A stretch of 64,000 nt of DNA from Lasiosphaeris hirsuta (Eukaryota; Ascomycota; Sordariomycetes; Sordariales; Lasiosphaeriaceae), in the NCBI GenBank assembly GCA_030549175.1, contig JAUKUA010000006.1, forward strand, positions 62,001 through 126,000, written 5' to 3'. A model generated the notes under the pieces. That model saw nothing but the letters and a program-made list of their open reading frames with translations. It made no database searches and had not been told where the DNA came from. This document shows, in pieces, positions 21,232-32,226 of this stretch (its first letter is position 1; each line of letters begins with the position of its first letter). Both the position numbers and the translations under genes were made by a program.

Positions 21232-22013
21232 GGGCTGGGTCCGGGGGTTGGATGGGTAAGGGCAGGGGGGAGGAGTGCGACTGGAGGAGGACAACTTGAA
21301 GGCGAGGCATGGGCTTTTTTCTTTCTTAGTCAGTGGGCAAATCGTTCAGCAGTACAATGCAATGCAATGTCGACAGCAAATGTTGGTCGAGTTTGAGCTC
21401 TTATAAAAATTCTACGCTACAACCTTCTCATTGTTACTAGGTGGCTTGTCGTGATCCGAGGCACCATGCATCCTCACCCGATCAGCCAAACCCCTCTACA
21501 CCCGAACTCTGCCAGAAGCACAATACCTTACCTTACCCAACGCCCCGGACAATCTGGTGCCAAATTCCAGCTGCCCCTGTCCGCGTTTTCTTGACCCAAT
21601 CCGATTGACAAAACCTCCATGATTCTCCGACAGCCCGATTTGACCAACACCTGCAAAAGAGTCGCGCTCGGCTACGCAGCGGGCTGACTAACTGCCTCAT
21701 TCTAGACAAGGTAGCACGCGGAAGTGCTGCGTTGAACACGTTGGCGTGGTACTGCAGATGCATTCGTCGGCGGGTTTGCTGCGAGTTTCTCCGCACCGGA
21801 CCTGGATCGGTGACCCGGGCTTTGAGGATGGCAATTGTGCGAGAGATTTAACATGGTAAGAGCGTAGCATTTTGAACTTGGTGGTTAGGTACAGTTTCAA
21901 GCCCGGAAGTTTGCTTATAGATGTCCTAACCAGAAGTATCGCCTCCCATCACTATTTCGCAGCTACGTGTGGCTCGTTTTGCCGACCCCCAGATCACAAT
22001 CACGTCAACTCCG
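21232..22013. other. Intergenic, nothing recognised
   Basis: About 780 bp between the amidohydrolase fragment and the stop of the HET gene. Upstream of the amidohydrolase fragment I could not find its first exon. No other coding-like frame is supported. Confidence 0.4.
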
Positions 22014-23801
22014 TCAGGCCAACCATATTTCGCCGGCCGTATCAGGTAGCATCGCCATCTGGGCGAGGGCTGGCATGCAGCCGTTGCCAACAAAGACCAT
22101 CTCATCGGTCTGGCCGCCCTCCTTTCTCCGCACGATCATAGGTTTGTGAGAGCCTTGGGCCAAAACAACCCTATCACTCGGCCTAGTCCGTCCCGTGGCG
22201 AGTATAAGATGACCTCGCTCGGTTTTGCACAGTCTCCGGTATGCCATGAATCTGGTCCCCGCGTTCTGCCTTTCGAGGTGCCGCAGTTGTAGCTTGCCCA
22301 GCAACACCAACGCGTAGGTGACGATGGCGCAGCCGATAAGGTGGAGGATAGGATGTATTCGGTGGAGCTGGAGTGACATCACACGACGGTGTGCCCTCTG
22401 GCAGCGGCGCCAGGCCTGGAACCTCTCAAGCTCTTCGTCCCGCCTGTGTGGTTCGCATCCCGCTCTCAGGGCTAGGAAATACTCTTCCACATGTGTATGC
22501 TGTGCCAGCTCGTCCCAATGGTGAAACACCCGCAGCTCCCGGGGTGCGTGGCGAATGCCTGCCCAGCCTTGAGCCGTCCTCGGACACCACTCGTCGCTGA
22601 CTTTGGGAATCACGTCAATCCCTACACCTAGGATACCTAGTTGCTTCTGGCCGCGTTCCTCCCTAAAATTGACCCTGAAAGGCTGGCTTGTAAAATGGCG
22701 CGTTATGGGGGAAGAGACCATGTCGTCGCCCTCAACCTGGGGTAGTGGGAGGGCCACCTCCGACACGCCCCAGTCAGGAGACCAGGACGCCAACAGCGGG
22801 CCTGGGTTGAGGGTATCGGCCGCCATCCCCAAGAGGGATAGGTCCTGCGACTGGTGGAACATGGCCGCCGAAGCTTTCTCAAACAGCGTTCTGTGGTCGG
22901 TCTCGTAGTCCGGACGCAGTCCAATGCCCCCATCGGACTCGCTGTCCGTCAAGCCGTAAAGGGCGAATATCTTGTCCACGGGCCACGACGCCTCCGAGGT
23001 GCGGCAATCCCGGAGAAGTTGCCAGAGTGGATACTTGGTTTGCGGCACGCCTTGCTCCCTCAACATGAATAGCTGACCGATGCCATTAGCCACGATGCCC
23101 GGGATGCGGAAGTGTGTTAGAGCCAGGACAACAATTTCGAGATGTTCGAGTTGCATGCTCTGCGTGCCAAAATGGACGACGGGCTGCGGCCCCAAAAGGA
23201 CCTCCTGGAGAATCCACATCCGACGCCAGTACGGCAGCTCGAGGATCCGGCAATCTTCCACCCATCGAGGATGCAACGGATTCGGTAGCTGTAGCACCTT
23301 CAGGATGGTGATGGCGTCGAGCTTCACACTGAGCAAAACCCTCCAGTTTCCTAATTCCGAGATACGGTGATGCGTTTCCTTGATCAGCGAAAAGGTGTCT
23401 CTCCCTCGGCGGTCACCTTCCCCCAGCCACACGAGAACCCGGGTGCATTTTCGGTAAATGCTGGGCATGAACGCAACTTGTTGGGATTTTTCGTCGAGAT
23501 CGGTCTGGTTTATGCAGATTGCGTCGATCCAGAGCGTCCGCGGCTGCTCTGTGTTCCTGAACCGAGTGAGAGCCATCAGCAGGTTCTCCGTCACAGGAAA
23601 CTGCTGGTTGTCGCACAAGATATGACGATTTGCCGGCTTTGTGCCCCAACAGTATGATAGGGCTTCGTAGCCCCCCCGCTGGAGTTTTCCGATGGAAAGG
23701 CTGCACCGGACCGGCTCGTTTTCCGAGCCTGGCTCCACCCGAAGAAGCCGAATCTCCCCATCCTGCGGTGAGGAATGGTACTTGAAGGTGGCCGGGGTCA
23801 T
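22014..23801 (-). CDS. HET-domain protein with a late membrane segment
   Basis: One uninterrupted frame of 595 codons from ATG 23801 to TGA 22016-22014. The head GEIRLLRVEPGS leads into YEALSYCWGT (45-54). The remaining HET blocks follow in order: LWIDAICINQTDLDEKSQQV (90-109), VLVWLGEG, PYWRRMWILQEVLLG and VDKIFALYGL. This is the classic HET arrangement. A hydrophobic stretch LHLIGCAIVTYALVLLG at about residue 505 could be a membrane anchor or a buried helix. The C-terminus lacks the usual YVHGIMDGE-like end and reads FVGNGCMPALAQ instead. By family knowledge, mismatched HET partners trigger incompatibility cell death. No premature stops are present, so the gene is likely functional. Confidence 0.9.
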   Translation of the reverse strand: MTPATFKYHSSPQDGEIRLLRVEPGSENEPVRCSLSIGKLQRGGYEALSYCWGTKPANRHILCDNQQFPVTENLLMALTRFRNTEQPRTLWIDAICINQTDLDEKSQQVAFMPSIYRKCTRVLVWLGEGDRRGRDTFSLIKETHHRISELGNWRVLLSVKLDAITILKVLQLPNPLHPRWVEDCRILELPYWRRMWILQEVLLGPQPVVHFGTQSMQLEHLEIVVLALTHFRIPGIVANGIGQLFMLREQGVPQTKYPLWQLLRDCRTSEASWPVDKIFALYGLTDSESDGGIGLRPDYETDHRTLFEKASAAMFHQSQDLSLLGMAADTLNPGPLLASWSPDWGVSEVALPLPQVEGDDMVSSPITRHFTSQPFRVNFREERGQKQLGILGVGIDVIPKVSDEWCPRTAQGWAGIRHAPRELRVFHHWDELAQHTHVEEYFLALRAGCEPHRRDEELERFQAWRRCQRAHRRVMSLQLHRIHPILHLIGCAIVTYALVLLGKLQLRHLERQNAGTRFMAYRRLCKTERGHLILATGRTRPSDRVVLAQGSHKPMIVRRKEGGQTDEMVFVGNGCMPALAQMAMLPDTAGEIWLA

Positions 23802-24125
23802 TCCTCAGAGAAAAATGTAGCTCAGGCTTGGGTAGAGGAGCATGCGGGATTCAGTTGATGTTTGAGGGAGGTGGAAACTTGAAATATCAAAGAGGGTATC
23901 AAAATCGCGCAAGCAACTTCATTAACGACTGCTGCCTGAACAGCACTTGCTGTGTCACATGGCAGCTATACGTGGCGTCCAATCGTTCTCTCTGGCCGCG
24001 CCTGCACCCCGCAAGCCTCATCTCTTCCATTCCAAAGCACCTAAGGTAGGTCAAGTTGGAAAGATTCAAAGAAGTCTGTCTGTAGAATCCAAGGACATCC
24101 TGCTCTTTAATACTAGTTCTCCTTT
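23802..24125. other. Intergenic, probable HET promoter
   Basis: This spacer of about 320 bp lies upstream of the HET gene. It should contain its promoter and 5' UTR. I see no obvious TATA box or repeats. Confidence 0.35.
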
Positions 24126-24434
24126 TCACCTAGGAGGGCCCTCCGGGTTCCTCTGTCGCACCATGCCAAAGTCGTCCATATGCACATTCCCACCTTCCCA
24201 AGCTTCCTGGCACCGCGCGGGATGCTCAGGAAATTGAGTCCAATAATATCCTCCAACAACTGCAGTCCATAGCGCTTGAGGAGGGTCTATGCCTTCAGCG
24301 AATCGAAGAATATGCCCCGGAAGGAAGACAATACGCGGGCCAAGATGCCAACTCTCACTGTCAATGCCCCTCGCCCATGAATCGCACAGATCACCTCCTC
24401 GGGGGTTCGGGAAACCCCTTTGAAAGTTCCTTTC
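24126..24434 (-). pseudogene. Unassigned coding-like 3' exon
   Basis: After a possible acceptor GGTTAG at 24440-24435 the minus strand stays open for about 100 codons to TGA at 24128-24126. It reads GFPNPRGGDLCDSWARGIDS, WHLGPRIVFLPGHILRFAEG, TAVVGGYYWTQFPEHPARCQ and HMDDFGMVRQRNPEGPPR. The composition is strongly protein-like, with conserved-looking Trp, Gly and Pro. I do not recognise the family. Upstream frames contain stops, so this is either the last exon of a damaged gene or an exon whose partners I could not splice. Confidence 0.4.
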
Positions 24435-24908
24435 CTAACCAAATGGCCGTTCACTGCAAAAGGCATCCTCCACGCCGGGAAGCAGTCAATACCGCTAGGT
24501 CCTGAGCTTTTCCTATGTTGTCACGATATGTTCCGAGCACCACGCAGCCATAGCCGTTGCGGCGGTGGGCTGCCCAATCAAGGACGGATCCTGTCTATCC
24601 ATACCGTTGCATTGCGGCGCCGTCGGCTTGTCATTGTTCCTTTAAGGCTGTTGTAGTCCGACGTTGCGTTATGCTGTACGACCCGCCTCCCCCTCTCGGC
24701 TCGCACAGGTGGCTATGATGAACAACGGCCACTTGCCCACGCTGCAAGCTGAACGGGGACATGTTGCAAGCTGAAAAAAAAGTGTTGTCATAGTATCAGT
24801 CATGGTGGGTGCCACAACGGTTTTACATGTCAACCAGAGCGTCATGCTTGGTCGGTCAGCGGGCCTTGGGAGGCCGCGCACTGGATGTTAAAGTCGGTCA
24901 GCAGTCGG
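24435..24908. other. Intergenic, nothing recognised
   Basis: About 470 bp with no coding-like frame beyond short chance openings. It could hold upstream exons of the fragment at 24126-24434. Confidence 0.35.
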
Positions 24909-25160
24909 TTGTCAGAAGCACTGCGCTCTTGGATTCGGTGAATTTGGAGGGGTTGCAACTGTGTGATTTTATTGCTTGTGTGTGGTTCTGGCTTTCAGCT
25001 AGAACCTTCTTCTTTATAGACCTTTCTGTAGGATTCAGACTTCGTCACTACGGTGGCTGAGGCTCACTGGCGCTCTGTCAGTGCCAGGCATCCAGACAGC
25101 TTCGCTGACTAGATGGCCAGGGCCCCTGACTCCTTTCCTGAACCCCTTTCTTTCTGGCAG
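24909..25160 (+). mobile_element. Short TIR element, copy 1 (diverged)
   Basis: The element begins ttgtcagaagcactgcgctc and shares with two other copies the blocks ttggatt, ggttgcaact and ttattgcttgtgtgtg. It ends in a diverged ctttctttctggcag. The middle is rearranged relative to the other copies. It has no coding capacity. It resembles a MITE, but I could not establish a target-site duplication. Confidence 0.6.
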
Positions 25161-25620
25161 GGCTCCGTGCGGCGAGACCTAGCCCTCTTTTGGCGGGCAA
25201 AGTCGAAAATATCAGGCTTCCCGGATGGGTCGGCGATAGATGGGAGGGCCTCGAATGACGAGAAAACCATGATGGGAGGCGAGCGGGATTGTACTGTGAG
25301 AGAGATGGGAAGATGGATGATGTGTGATGTGTGAGGAATGAGGAGGGAAATTTTAGAGGAACTGGAATTCTTAAACAAATCCAAGAGAAAGTTTTCTGTG
25401 GGAGTAATCCGGAGAGCAAGGTTTGTCAAACTTAAAATAGAAGGCACTGGAATTTCGGTTGAGGAAGGAACGCGTGGAATCAGATCGCCGTAAAACTCAA
25501 ACAATGCACCTGAACCACGTCTGTTTTGTCAAGGCGCAATTTTGTCGCATTGTTACCACCACAATTAGGTACAGTTGGGGTTCAAAAGTGTGTGGAGGGG
25601 TCTGCATTTCCCCGCAAAAA

Positions 25621-25921
25621 TTGTCAGAAGCGCGGCACACTGGATTCAGGTGGAGTTAATAGGTTGCAACAGCTTGATTGTATTACATGTGTGTGTCTCT
25701 CGGGCTCTCTGGCTTTACCAAGGGGCTCTCTATTATAGTTGTGGATAATGGCAAGGCTAGTGGCAAATAGTAGTACACACCAGCTAAACTAACTACGTTA
25801 GCTTAGCTTAACCACCTACATTAAAGCTCAGATGCCCACACCAAAGCTCAGCTCAGCTAAGCTCCGTTCAGCTCGGTTAGCCACACCTTCTTGCACGGCC
25901 AGAGCCCCTTTCTATCTGACA
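25621..25921 (+). mobile_element. Short TIR element, copy 2
   Basis: This 301 bp copy starts ttgtcagaagcg and ends tctatctgaca, so its ends form a short inverted repeat. It aligns along nearly its whole length with the copy at 27491. Shared landmarks are ggttgcaac, the ctctctggctt stem region, 'gataatggcaa', 'cacaccagct' and several 'agctcag' words near the right end. It is non-coding. Confidence 0.75.
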
Positions 25922-25996
25922 CTAACCGTCCTTAGATGAGGCTCTTTTCTTTTTAGCGACCGACTACCTAGGTAGTCTCAGACTAAAAATAAGTTG

Positions 25997-27192
25997 TCTC
26001 AGTGAACTCAGACCCTCCGCGCGCTTGTTTGTACCTCCCGCCCCACACCCCCCCTACCACCCCATCCGACCAATCACAACCCACCCCCAACAAACACCGC
26101 CGAAGGGTCTGAGGGCCATTTGCGCAAAATCGCCACCAGTGTCACGATTTTCGTCCACCCACCTACCGTACTGGACCAAAATAATTGAAAAATGTGTCAG
26201 AATGTAGACAATTGAAATGCGACCGTAGAACTGAAGTCAGAATTTGAATCGGAGCAATCGGGGCCGAGATGCAGGCGATTGAAGGTGGGTGGGCGATGGC
26301 AGGCCGAAGGCAGGGCGAGGGCTGCATCCTTGGTACCAGCCACCACCCTTTTCTTTTACTTTCAAAGCCTTGCATCCAGCCATCTACTACAGTTAAAATA
26401 CCATAGTAAGCACTACTGTATAGGCTGAAACCAGGGCTTTCTAACAATGCCACTGTGTTTTAATAGGTAGTCTAGGGCGTGTGAAATGAAGGAGTTCTAT
26501 ACGTATGGTGAAGTTTACTACTATTACTGGTGTGGTAAACTTAACTAATAATATATAAAACATATAATAAATACCACCATATCCACCTTCAAAATCCCAT
26601 TCTAATGATACTATTTTGAACCTGGTACTAATGATGGTGGTGGATATAGATGAAAGAATAGTATAGAAAAAGAACAGATGTTTTCCTTTTCAACTACCTC
26701 AATAGGAAGGAAGGAAGGTAGTAAGATAAAAACTAGTATCTGAGGAAGCCCTTCCATTTCTCATCCTCTGTACTCCTTTCTACTGTACTAACCTTAAAGG
26801 GGGGGAAATTAGTCCGGAGCATCCATTTTGAACAGTTGAAATTCTGCAAAATCTCTTCTCCTTTTAAGTTGCATCTCCACCAATATTGCTCCAAATTAAA
26901 ATCCGACTTCAGATTTGGAATCCCCGCAATGAGGCCATCTCTGGAACACTTTGTTGTATCTGGTGCAATTTTTAGGGGATGTGCAATTAAGGAGTGTTGT
27001 TACGTTTTGCGTCGATTTAGAACTTGCGACACTGATCGCCCTTTTGCACAAATGGTCCTCAGACCCTATTTTTGAGTGTTCGTCGGGGGTGGGTCCACAA
27101 TACATTAGCACGGGCCATGGCGCGGGTCGGGGGAGGCGCGAAGCGCAAGCGCGTAGCGCACACTCAAAAATCAGGGTCTGAGCTCGCTGAGA
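25997..27192. mobile_element. 1.2 kb element with long imperfect inverted terminal arms (foldback/MITE-like)
   Basis: The left arm starts tctcagtgaactcagaccct at 25997. The complement of the right end starts tctcagcgagctcagaccct at 27192. The arms stay alignable inward: gggtctgagggccatttgcg against gggtctgaggaccatttgtg, then ccagtgtcac against tcagtgtcgc. Further in, gaagtcagaatttgaatcgg pairs with gaagtcggattttaatttgg, followed by gagatgca on both sides. Each arm is therefore roughly 280-320 bp, around a 600 bp AT-rich core with no gene. No transposase is encoded. Such structures can fold into a long hairpin. I found no clear target duplication. Confidence 0.75.
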
Positions 27193-27490
27193 TAAAAAAT
27201 AAGTGGATCCCGTCCGAAAATGGTTAGGCTAAAATCAGGCTCGCTTCACCCTCGGCTCAGCTTCGGCTCACCATTGCTTACGTAATGCTTATCCTGCCAT
27301 GAAGGTTGGTAAGTTTACGCGATGTAGGACTGATTTTAGGCCTTGTCAGTTGCCTGGATAGGGGGATCCCAGAAATCGGACCCCCATCCCCCTACTCTAA
27401 CAAAACAAATCCGCCCTTAAGATGGAGGCCAAGAATTGGGCTCGATGGTAACGTTTTCACTCTCCGTTTCGAGATTCTGGGTTATAGTAA

Positions 27491-27804
27491 TTGTCAGAAG
27501 CGCTGCACTCTTGGATTTGGTGGAGTTGATAGGGTTGCAACTGTGATTGTATTGCTTGTGTGAATTGCTTCTCCTTGCTCTCTGGCTTCGCCAGAGTGCT
27601 TATTCTTATAGCTGTGAATGATGGCAACGTTGGTGGCAATTGGTGGCCCACACCAGCTGAACTGACTACGTCAGTTTAGCTCCCCTGAGCTCCTTCAGCT
27701 CAGATGCCTACACTAGAGCTCAGCTCTGCTGAGCTCCATTCAGCTTGGTTATCTACACCTTCATGGTGTTCTGGCCTCTGGCCAGAACCCCCTTCTTTCT
27801 GACA
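27491..27804 (+). mobile_element. Short TIR element, copy 3
   Basis: This 314 bp copy starts ttgtcagaagcgctgcactc and ends ccttctttctgaca. It is the best preserved of the three copies. It contains two clean stem-loops: ctctggcttcgccagag near 27578 and gttctggcctctggccagaac near 27768. It has no open frame of note. Confidence 0.78.
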
Positions 27805-28621
27805 GTACAGCACTTCTTCCTCTGGACAACACCGGGACACACGACAACCCCCTGGTTCGACGCTTTGGCTTACGCAAGTTTTCGAGTCCTCCGTGTATAT
27901 TGTCAAGCTGTTGGAGCGCAAAGATGTAGAAGCGAAACCTCCTCCAGCATCGGAATCCGAGGCGATCAAGTCAAGGTGCTGAAAGGACCGGGTTTTAGAG
28001 GCTTTAAGAATCTTCTAGAGGCTCACTATGGTAAATAATGGTAAAGTTTGTAAGGGGTAGCAACCCTCTAGATTCCAGAGGTTTTACAACACTCTAGAGC
28101 CCTTAGATGGCTCTAGCGTACCTATACAGCAACGCTTTGTAGGGTACGCTGTGCTCTTTATAATGGAGCTCCAGGGTATCCAGCGGTGGCATGTGGCACC
28201 TCTGGGGTATTCAGGGGCTAGAAATCAACATAATTATCTTAAATTTCAGGGTTATATATATGCCGGTTGCCAACTCACATAAGCAAACATAATGCACCAA
28301 TGATAGTCGTTCACGGAACTTTGCCAAAACGCAGACGATTAAGGCCTCGGGCGTGTTTCCGAACAAGGAACCTGGAACCTCCAGACGCTCCCAATCGTGG
28401 CAAGACAAATGGCAAGGAGCTCGAAACGGAGAAAGACACAGTGCGGCAACAGAGTCGAGCTTCCACCATAGTTGTGGCCGACAGTTTAGCTCCAAGAGGA
28501 TTTCATTCCTCAAGGCATAGCATGTAGCGTGGAATAGGTACCAACTCTTTTGCCTTCTGCTGAGAGGAAGGCTAACCAACCTTTTCAAGGTCAGTTAGCC
28601 TCCCCCCTGTGCAGTTTCCCA
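27805..28621. other. Intergenic, nothing recognised
   Basis: About 820 bp between the TIR element and the stop of the membrane-protein gene. It has several short palindromic words (for example 'ctctagattccagag' near 28070). The minus-strand frame 28588-28211 shows no recognisable domain. Confidence 0.4.
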
Positions 28622-30395
28622 CTATGGTATTCTCCCTTCCCATACAGGTTCTTTGCTATACATGTCCGGACGTTGAACAATCCCCCTCCCCCTTTCCTTC
28701 AAAATGGGCATTAACCAAACCCCGGCAAGGTCCAGAGCCGCCGCCTCGGTATATCCGCGCTCGCTCATCAGCTTCACAAACAACTTCGTCGTCCCTTCAG
28801 CGTGTATCTGCCATTTTGGCAATTTGAACGTAGAATCGAACGGGCGGCTGACAAGGCAAATGCTATCTGCTACAACCTCAATCACACCCCGTAGAAATGT
28901 CTCCAGCACCTGGATCTCATTGGAATCGTAAAACTGGTTGGAATCTTCCACATCCGCGGGTAACGCAAAGTTGCTCTCCTCCGACTCCTCGGAGCCGAGG
29001 GAGATGGAGCTCATCTCAAAGCTGTGCCATGCCAGGCTCATGCCTGGGGTTTCCCTGCGAAGCCAGCGCGCCAAGTCATAATCGAGAGGCGGTTCTTCTC
29101 TCGAGGACTTATTGTTAAGCGTGGCGTGCACGCTGTTGAAGAATGTAAGCGCATTGTCAAGCGCATCATGCGAGGCCCGGAGTTCGTTCCTTTCCGACGG
29201 GCGATGAGCAACGGGAATGATAAACGGTGGTGGGTGGTCGAGTCGGAGTCTAGGCCGCTGCGTTTCGGCGAATGCAAGGAGCTCTGGCCGACCGAAGCCC
29301 TTCTCCCTGCGAACTTCTGGGGGAGTACGGGCATAGCGTGTGATCATATCGACCACCCCAGGCACACGCATCCAAATCTTGCTCTTGTCCGGTGACTCGC
29401 GCCCGACTCTGGCTATGTGCAGAAAAATCGCAGTACTCGCGCTCAAATAGCCGAGGTTGCATTCAAATCCTAGCAGGGCGTTCCTCAGTAGCTTTCTGGA
29501 CTCGACCATGTCGGACTGGATTTTCCTCTCATGGCGTGTGATATAAGCACCGATTCGGATCCAGATTGCTGTGATGGCGACCTCGGGGACAAATTGGGTG
29601 AGGATGAGCATCGGAAGCGTCCAAGAGTTTGGAACGTAGTTAAGAATGAGGGACGTAACAATAAAGATACAGGTCAACGGCAGAGTGATGCACAATGCCA
29701 CAGCCTGCGTCCATCGTGCGTAGTGAAAGTCTTGCAGGTTGAACTCGGGGTTGCCAAGCCTGCGGCGCAGCATGATGCCTCGGATGGAAAGGACGAGCAT
29801 CGGGATGGTAGCGGCCAGGAGCACGGATAGATTCGCTCCACGATACACCTGGAGGAGTGATGCGCGGCCGTGATAGTTTGATTCTGGGCTTATAGCTGTG
29901 GCGAAATCTGTTAAGTTCATCAAGCCCGAGAGCACCATTGCTGGAAAGCTCGGGATGAACCAAAACAACCACTTCATCACCCGGAGCCATGTGCGCCGCC
30001 CCCACCCGCACGTGTTGATGAGGGCATCGATTTGCCCGACGGATATGAAGTACCACCCCGCGCCAGCCACTAGCTGCATGAGTCTCAGAACAGCAACTGA
30101 GGGCGGCGAATCTTGGTCCGTCGTGGTTCTTAATCCAACACCAGCGAGGATTCCAAGAAGAAACCGAGCTGTTGATCGCAACACTGAGTTAGGATGTGCT
30201 GTGAACTGGTGGGGAAAAAGGCATCGGAGGGAATGGGAGATACATACACAGAATCAAAGAGGCCCACGGCCAATTTGTGAAGTTCGCGGACCTACTGAAC
30301 CCTTTTCCTTTAAACATTAGGTATAAGAATGCATAGACATTGAAGGCGGTCAGGGCAAAGCAGGAGCCGAAAAGGCCAAGGAACAAGATTGCCAT
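28622..30395 (-). CDS. Polytopic membrane protein of unknown function
   Basis: At least two exons: 30395-30248 and 30183-28622, with a 64 bp intron (donor GTATGT, branch CTAAC, acceptor CTCAG). The join is in frame and gives 569 aa from ATG 30395. The same frame is open back to about 30531, where a TTTTTAG acceptor could bring in an upstream first exon, so the N-terminus is unsettled. The first half is strongly hydrophobic, with about seven membrane segments, for example LVAGAGWYFISVGQID, WLFWFIPSFPAMVLSGLM, LLAATIPMLVLSIRG and ALCITLPLTCIFIVTSLIL. The second half is a soluble acidic domain with no recognised motif. I do not know the family. Resemblance to fungal plasma-membrane proteins is only in general layout. 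Confidence 0.75.
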
Positions 30396-31470
30396 TTTGC
30401 CAACGACGCTTGTCAGAAATTCCGGTATGAACTTGGGCAGCAAATGGAAAAAGGGGTGTAGGAAAAGCCTTTTCACCTGTGATGGAAGTGCCCACCGGTT
30501 CAGGTTTAGATGAACGGTGGCCCCCTAAAAATGAAAAAACTAGCCTGGCCATTGTGGCTTCAATCGCTCATTTGCAATTTCAATACTAGGAGTGCCACCA
30601 AACCGCCACAGCTCTGCGATTGGCGTTAGGTGTGTGATGCGGTCTCAGCTTGAAGTGGATCCTAACCGCCACCAAACCAACCGCACCGCAAGACCTCGGA
30701 CGCGCAAGGGGTGCGATCGTTCCCGCAAATTGGGTGAAAGCAAAATTCCTTGCTTGGCCCGGGTTCAGCTATCTCGAGGGTCGCCGGTGTGGGCTTGCTT
30801 GGAATGGCGCTGGCACGGGATAGAACTAGTAACAAGCGGTGATGGCCGAGGTTTGACGGAAGCAAGCCATGGCTAGGCTATTGCCAGCAGAACTTGCGTT
30901 GTAGGCACTTCCCGTTTCCCACATGTTTTTGCATGTGCATTCTTCTTGGATGATTAGTACAGATAAATCTCGATGATGGCGGTGCATTTTATCACGGCAT
31001 TTTTGTACTCTGGTCGCCTCAGGTCTCTTGCTATTTCTGCGTCCGCAAAAAGGCCTGAACTCCCTCGAGGCGCCTGGCTACCTAGTCCGGATTTGTCGCC
31101 CTAGCGGGCATACGCACCGGCGAGGAGAATCCAATACACTACTACAAACTCCTGTATAATTTATCCACCAATCTGAGGGTAGGTCCAACGGTTCGGCGGC
31201 GTCAGAAAAATCCCAGGCTCCCCCATAGTAGCGAATGACACAAATCAAATAAATCAAATAAGGCCCCCCTATTTGATTTGAATTTGGCAATCAGGAGGCC
31301 TATTTAGCTTGCAAATTGGCATATTTGACTTGTTTGTATTATTTGCAAATAAAATGCCAAGCCCGGAACAATACAAATTTCCACTCCGACCAAACCCGAA
31401 CCGACAGCCACCTCCGCCGGCTAAAATCACGCTGCCCCAAAACATCGAATTTCACTGCCAATGCCGTAAA
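30396..31470. other. Boundary zone, possible first exon then intergenic
   Basis: The first 140 bp may contain an upstream exon of the membrane-protein gene. The rest has no supported gene. At 31251-31279 the arms aaatcaaata and tatttgattt can form a 10 bp stem. From about 31470 on, the composition shifts toward TpA-rich sequence, which marks the edge of the retrotransposon block. Confidence 0.45.
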
Positions 31471-32185
31471 CATTAAAGCCTAGATATTGTATCGTCATAC
31501 ATGGCTTGTCGTTAGGTACTTACTGTCAATTTGGTACGACTGAATATCCTTTCACACTCTGTTGAAGCCGGAGGTATTGAGAGGATAGTTATCGCCATCT
31601 ACGAGAGCCTTAGATAACGGTCCTGTTACGCCACCTACCACTTCAGAGGGTTATCTATTAAAGGAGGCACATACTCTGATAGGTAGTTGCCAAGTTCATC
31701 GTCAACAGGTAGTAACAGTAGCTCGTATTAAATAGATCCATATAAAAAGTCGTTACGTATAGGTAGGTAGATCTATTCGGCTGGCTCTACCTTCTGAATA
31801 AGTTGACTAGAATACTTATGGTCATATAACTTAGGTACCATAGTAATTATATCGTCAACTTACTCTACCGTCATGTTTAACTCGAGCCACTTCTTCCTAA
31901 ACGATAGGTAGAGTACCTAGGTTACCTAATAGACTAGAGAGTCCCGTAACAATTCGATATATCCTTCTAACTTCGTAATCATAAGATTAAGGCTTTGTTA
32001 TATAAAGTTGGTACCCTCCTAGCCAAGGTCTATATCTAGAGGTATAAGCGTAGGTACTCTAAGAGGTACCACACCGTTAGCTAGCCTACCAAGCTAGCCA
32101 CGTTGTCCCAGTAAGTCGACCTAGTAACTATCTGTTACGTGGAAAAATGTAGATAGCCTAGATAGGTTAGTCCGTTGTGCGCAGT

Positions 32186-32226
32186 CCCTGCGCTCAATTG
32201 AGCACAGGGGGTGTGCTGCTATATAA
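32186..32226 (+). promoter_or_regulatory. 24-bp palindrome followed by a TATA box
   Basis: Bases 32186-32209 are ccctgcgctcaa followed by ttgagcacaggg, a palindrome with one mismatch pair. Eleven bases further on is tatataa (32220-32226). This arrangement is typical of an LTR promoter region. It lies about 380 bp before the gag-like frame of element X. Confidence 0.5.

Noticed and set aside
25741..25870. Repeated 'agctcag/agctaag' words considered as a regulatory array
   Set aside because: They are part of the TIR element and recur in the copy at 27491, so they belong to the element and not to a promoter.
30680..30780. Possible Zn2Cys6 start (RTRKGCDRSRKLGESK)
   Set aside because: Only one of the six cysteines is in place and the frame has no continuation.
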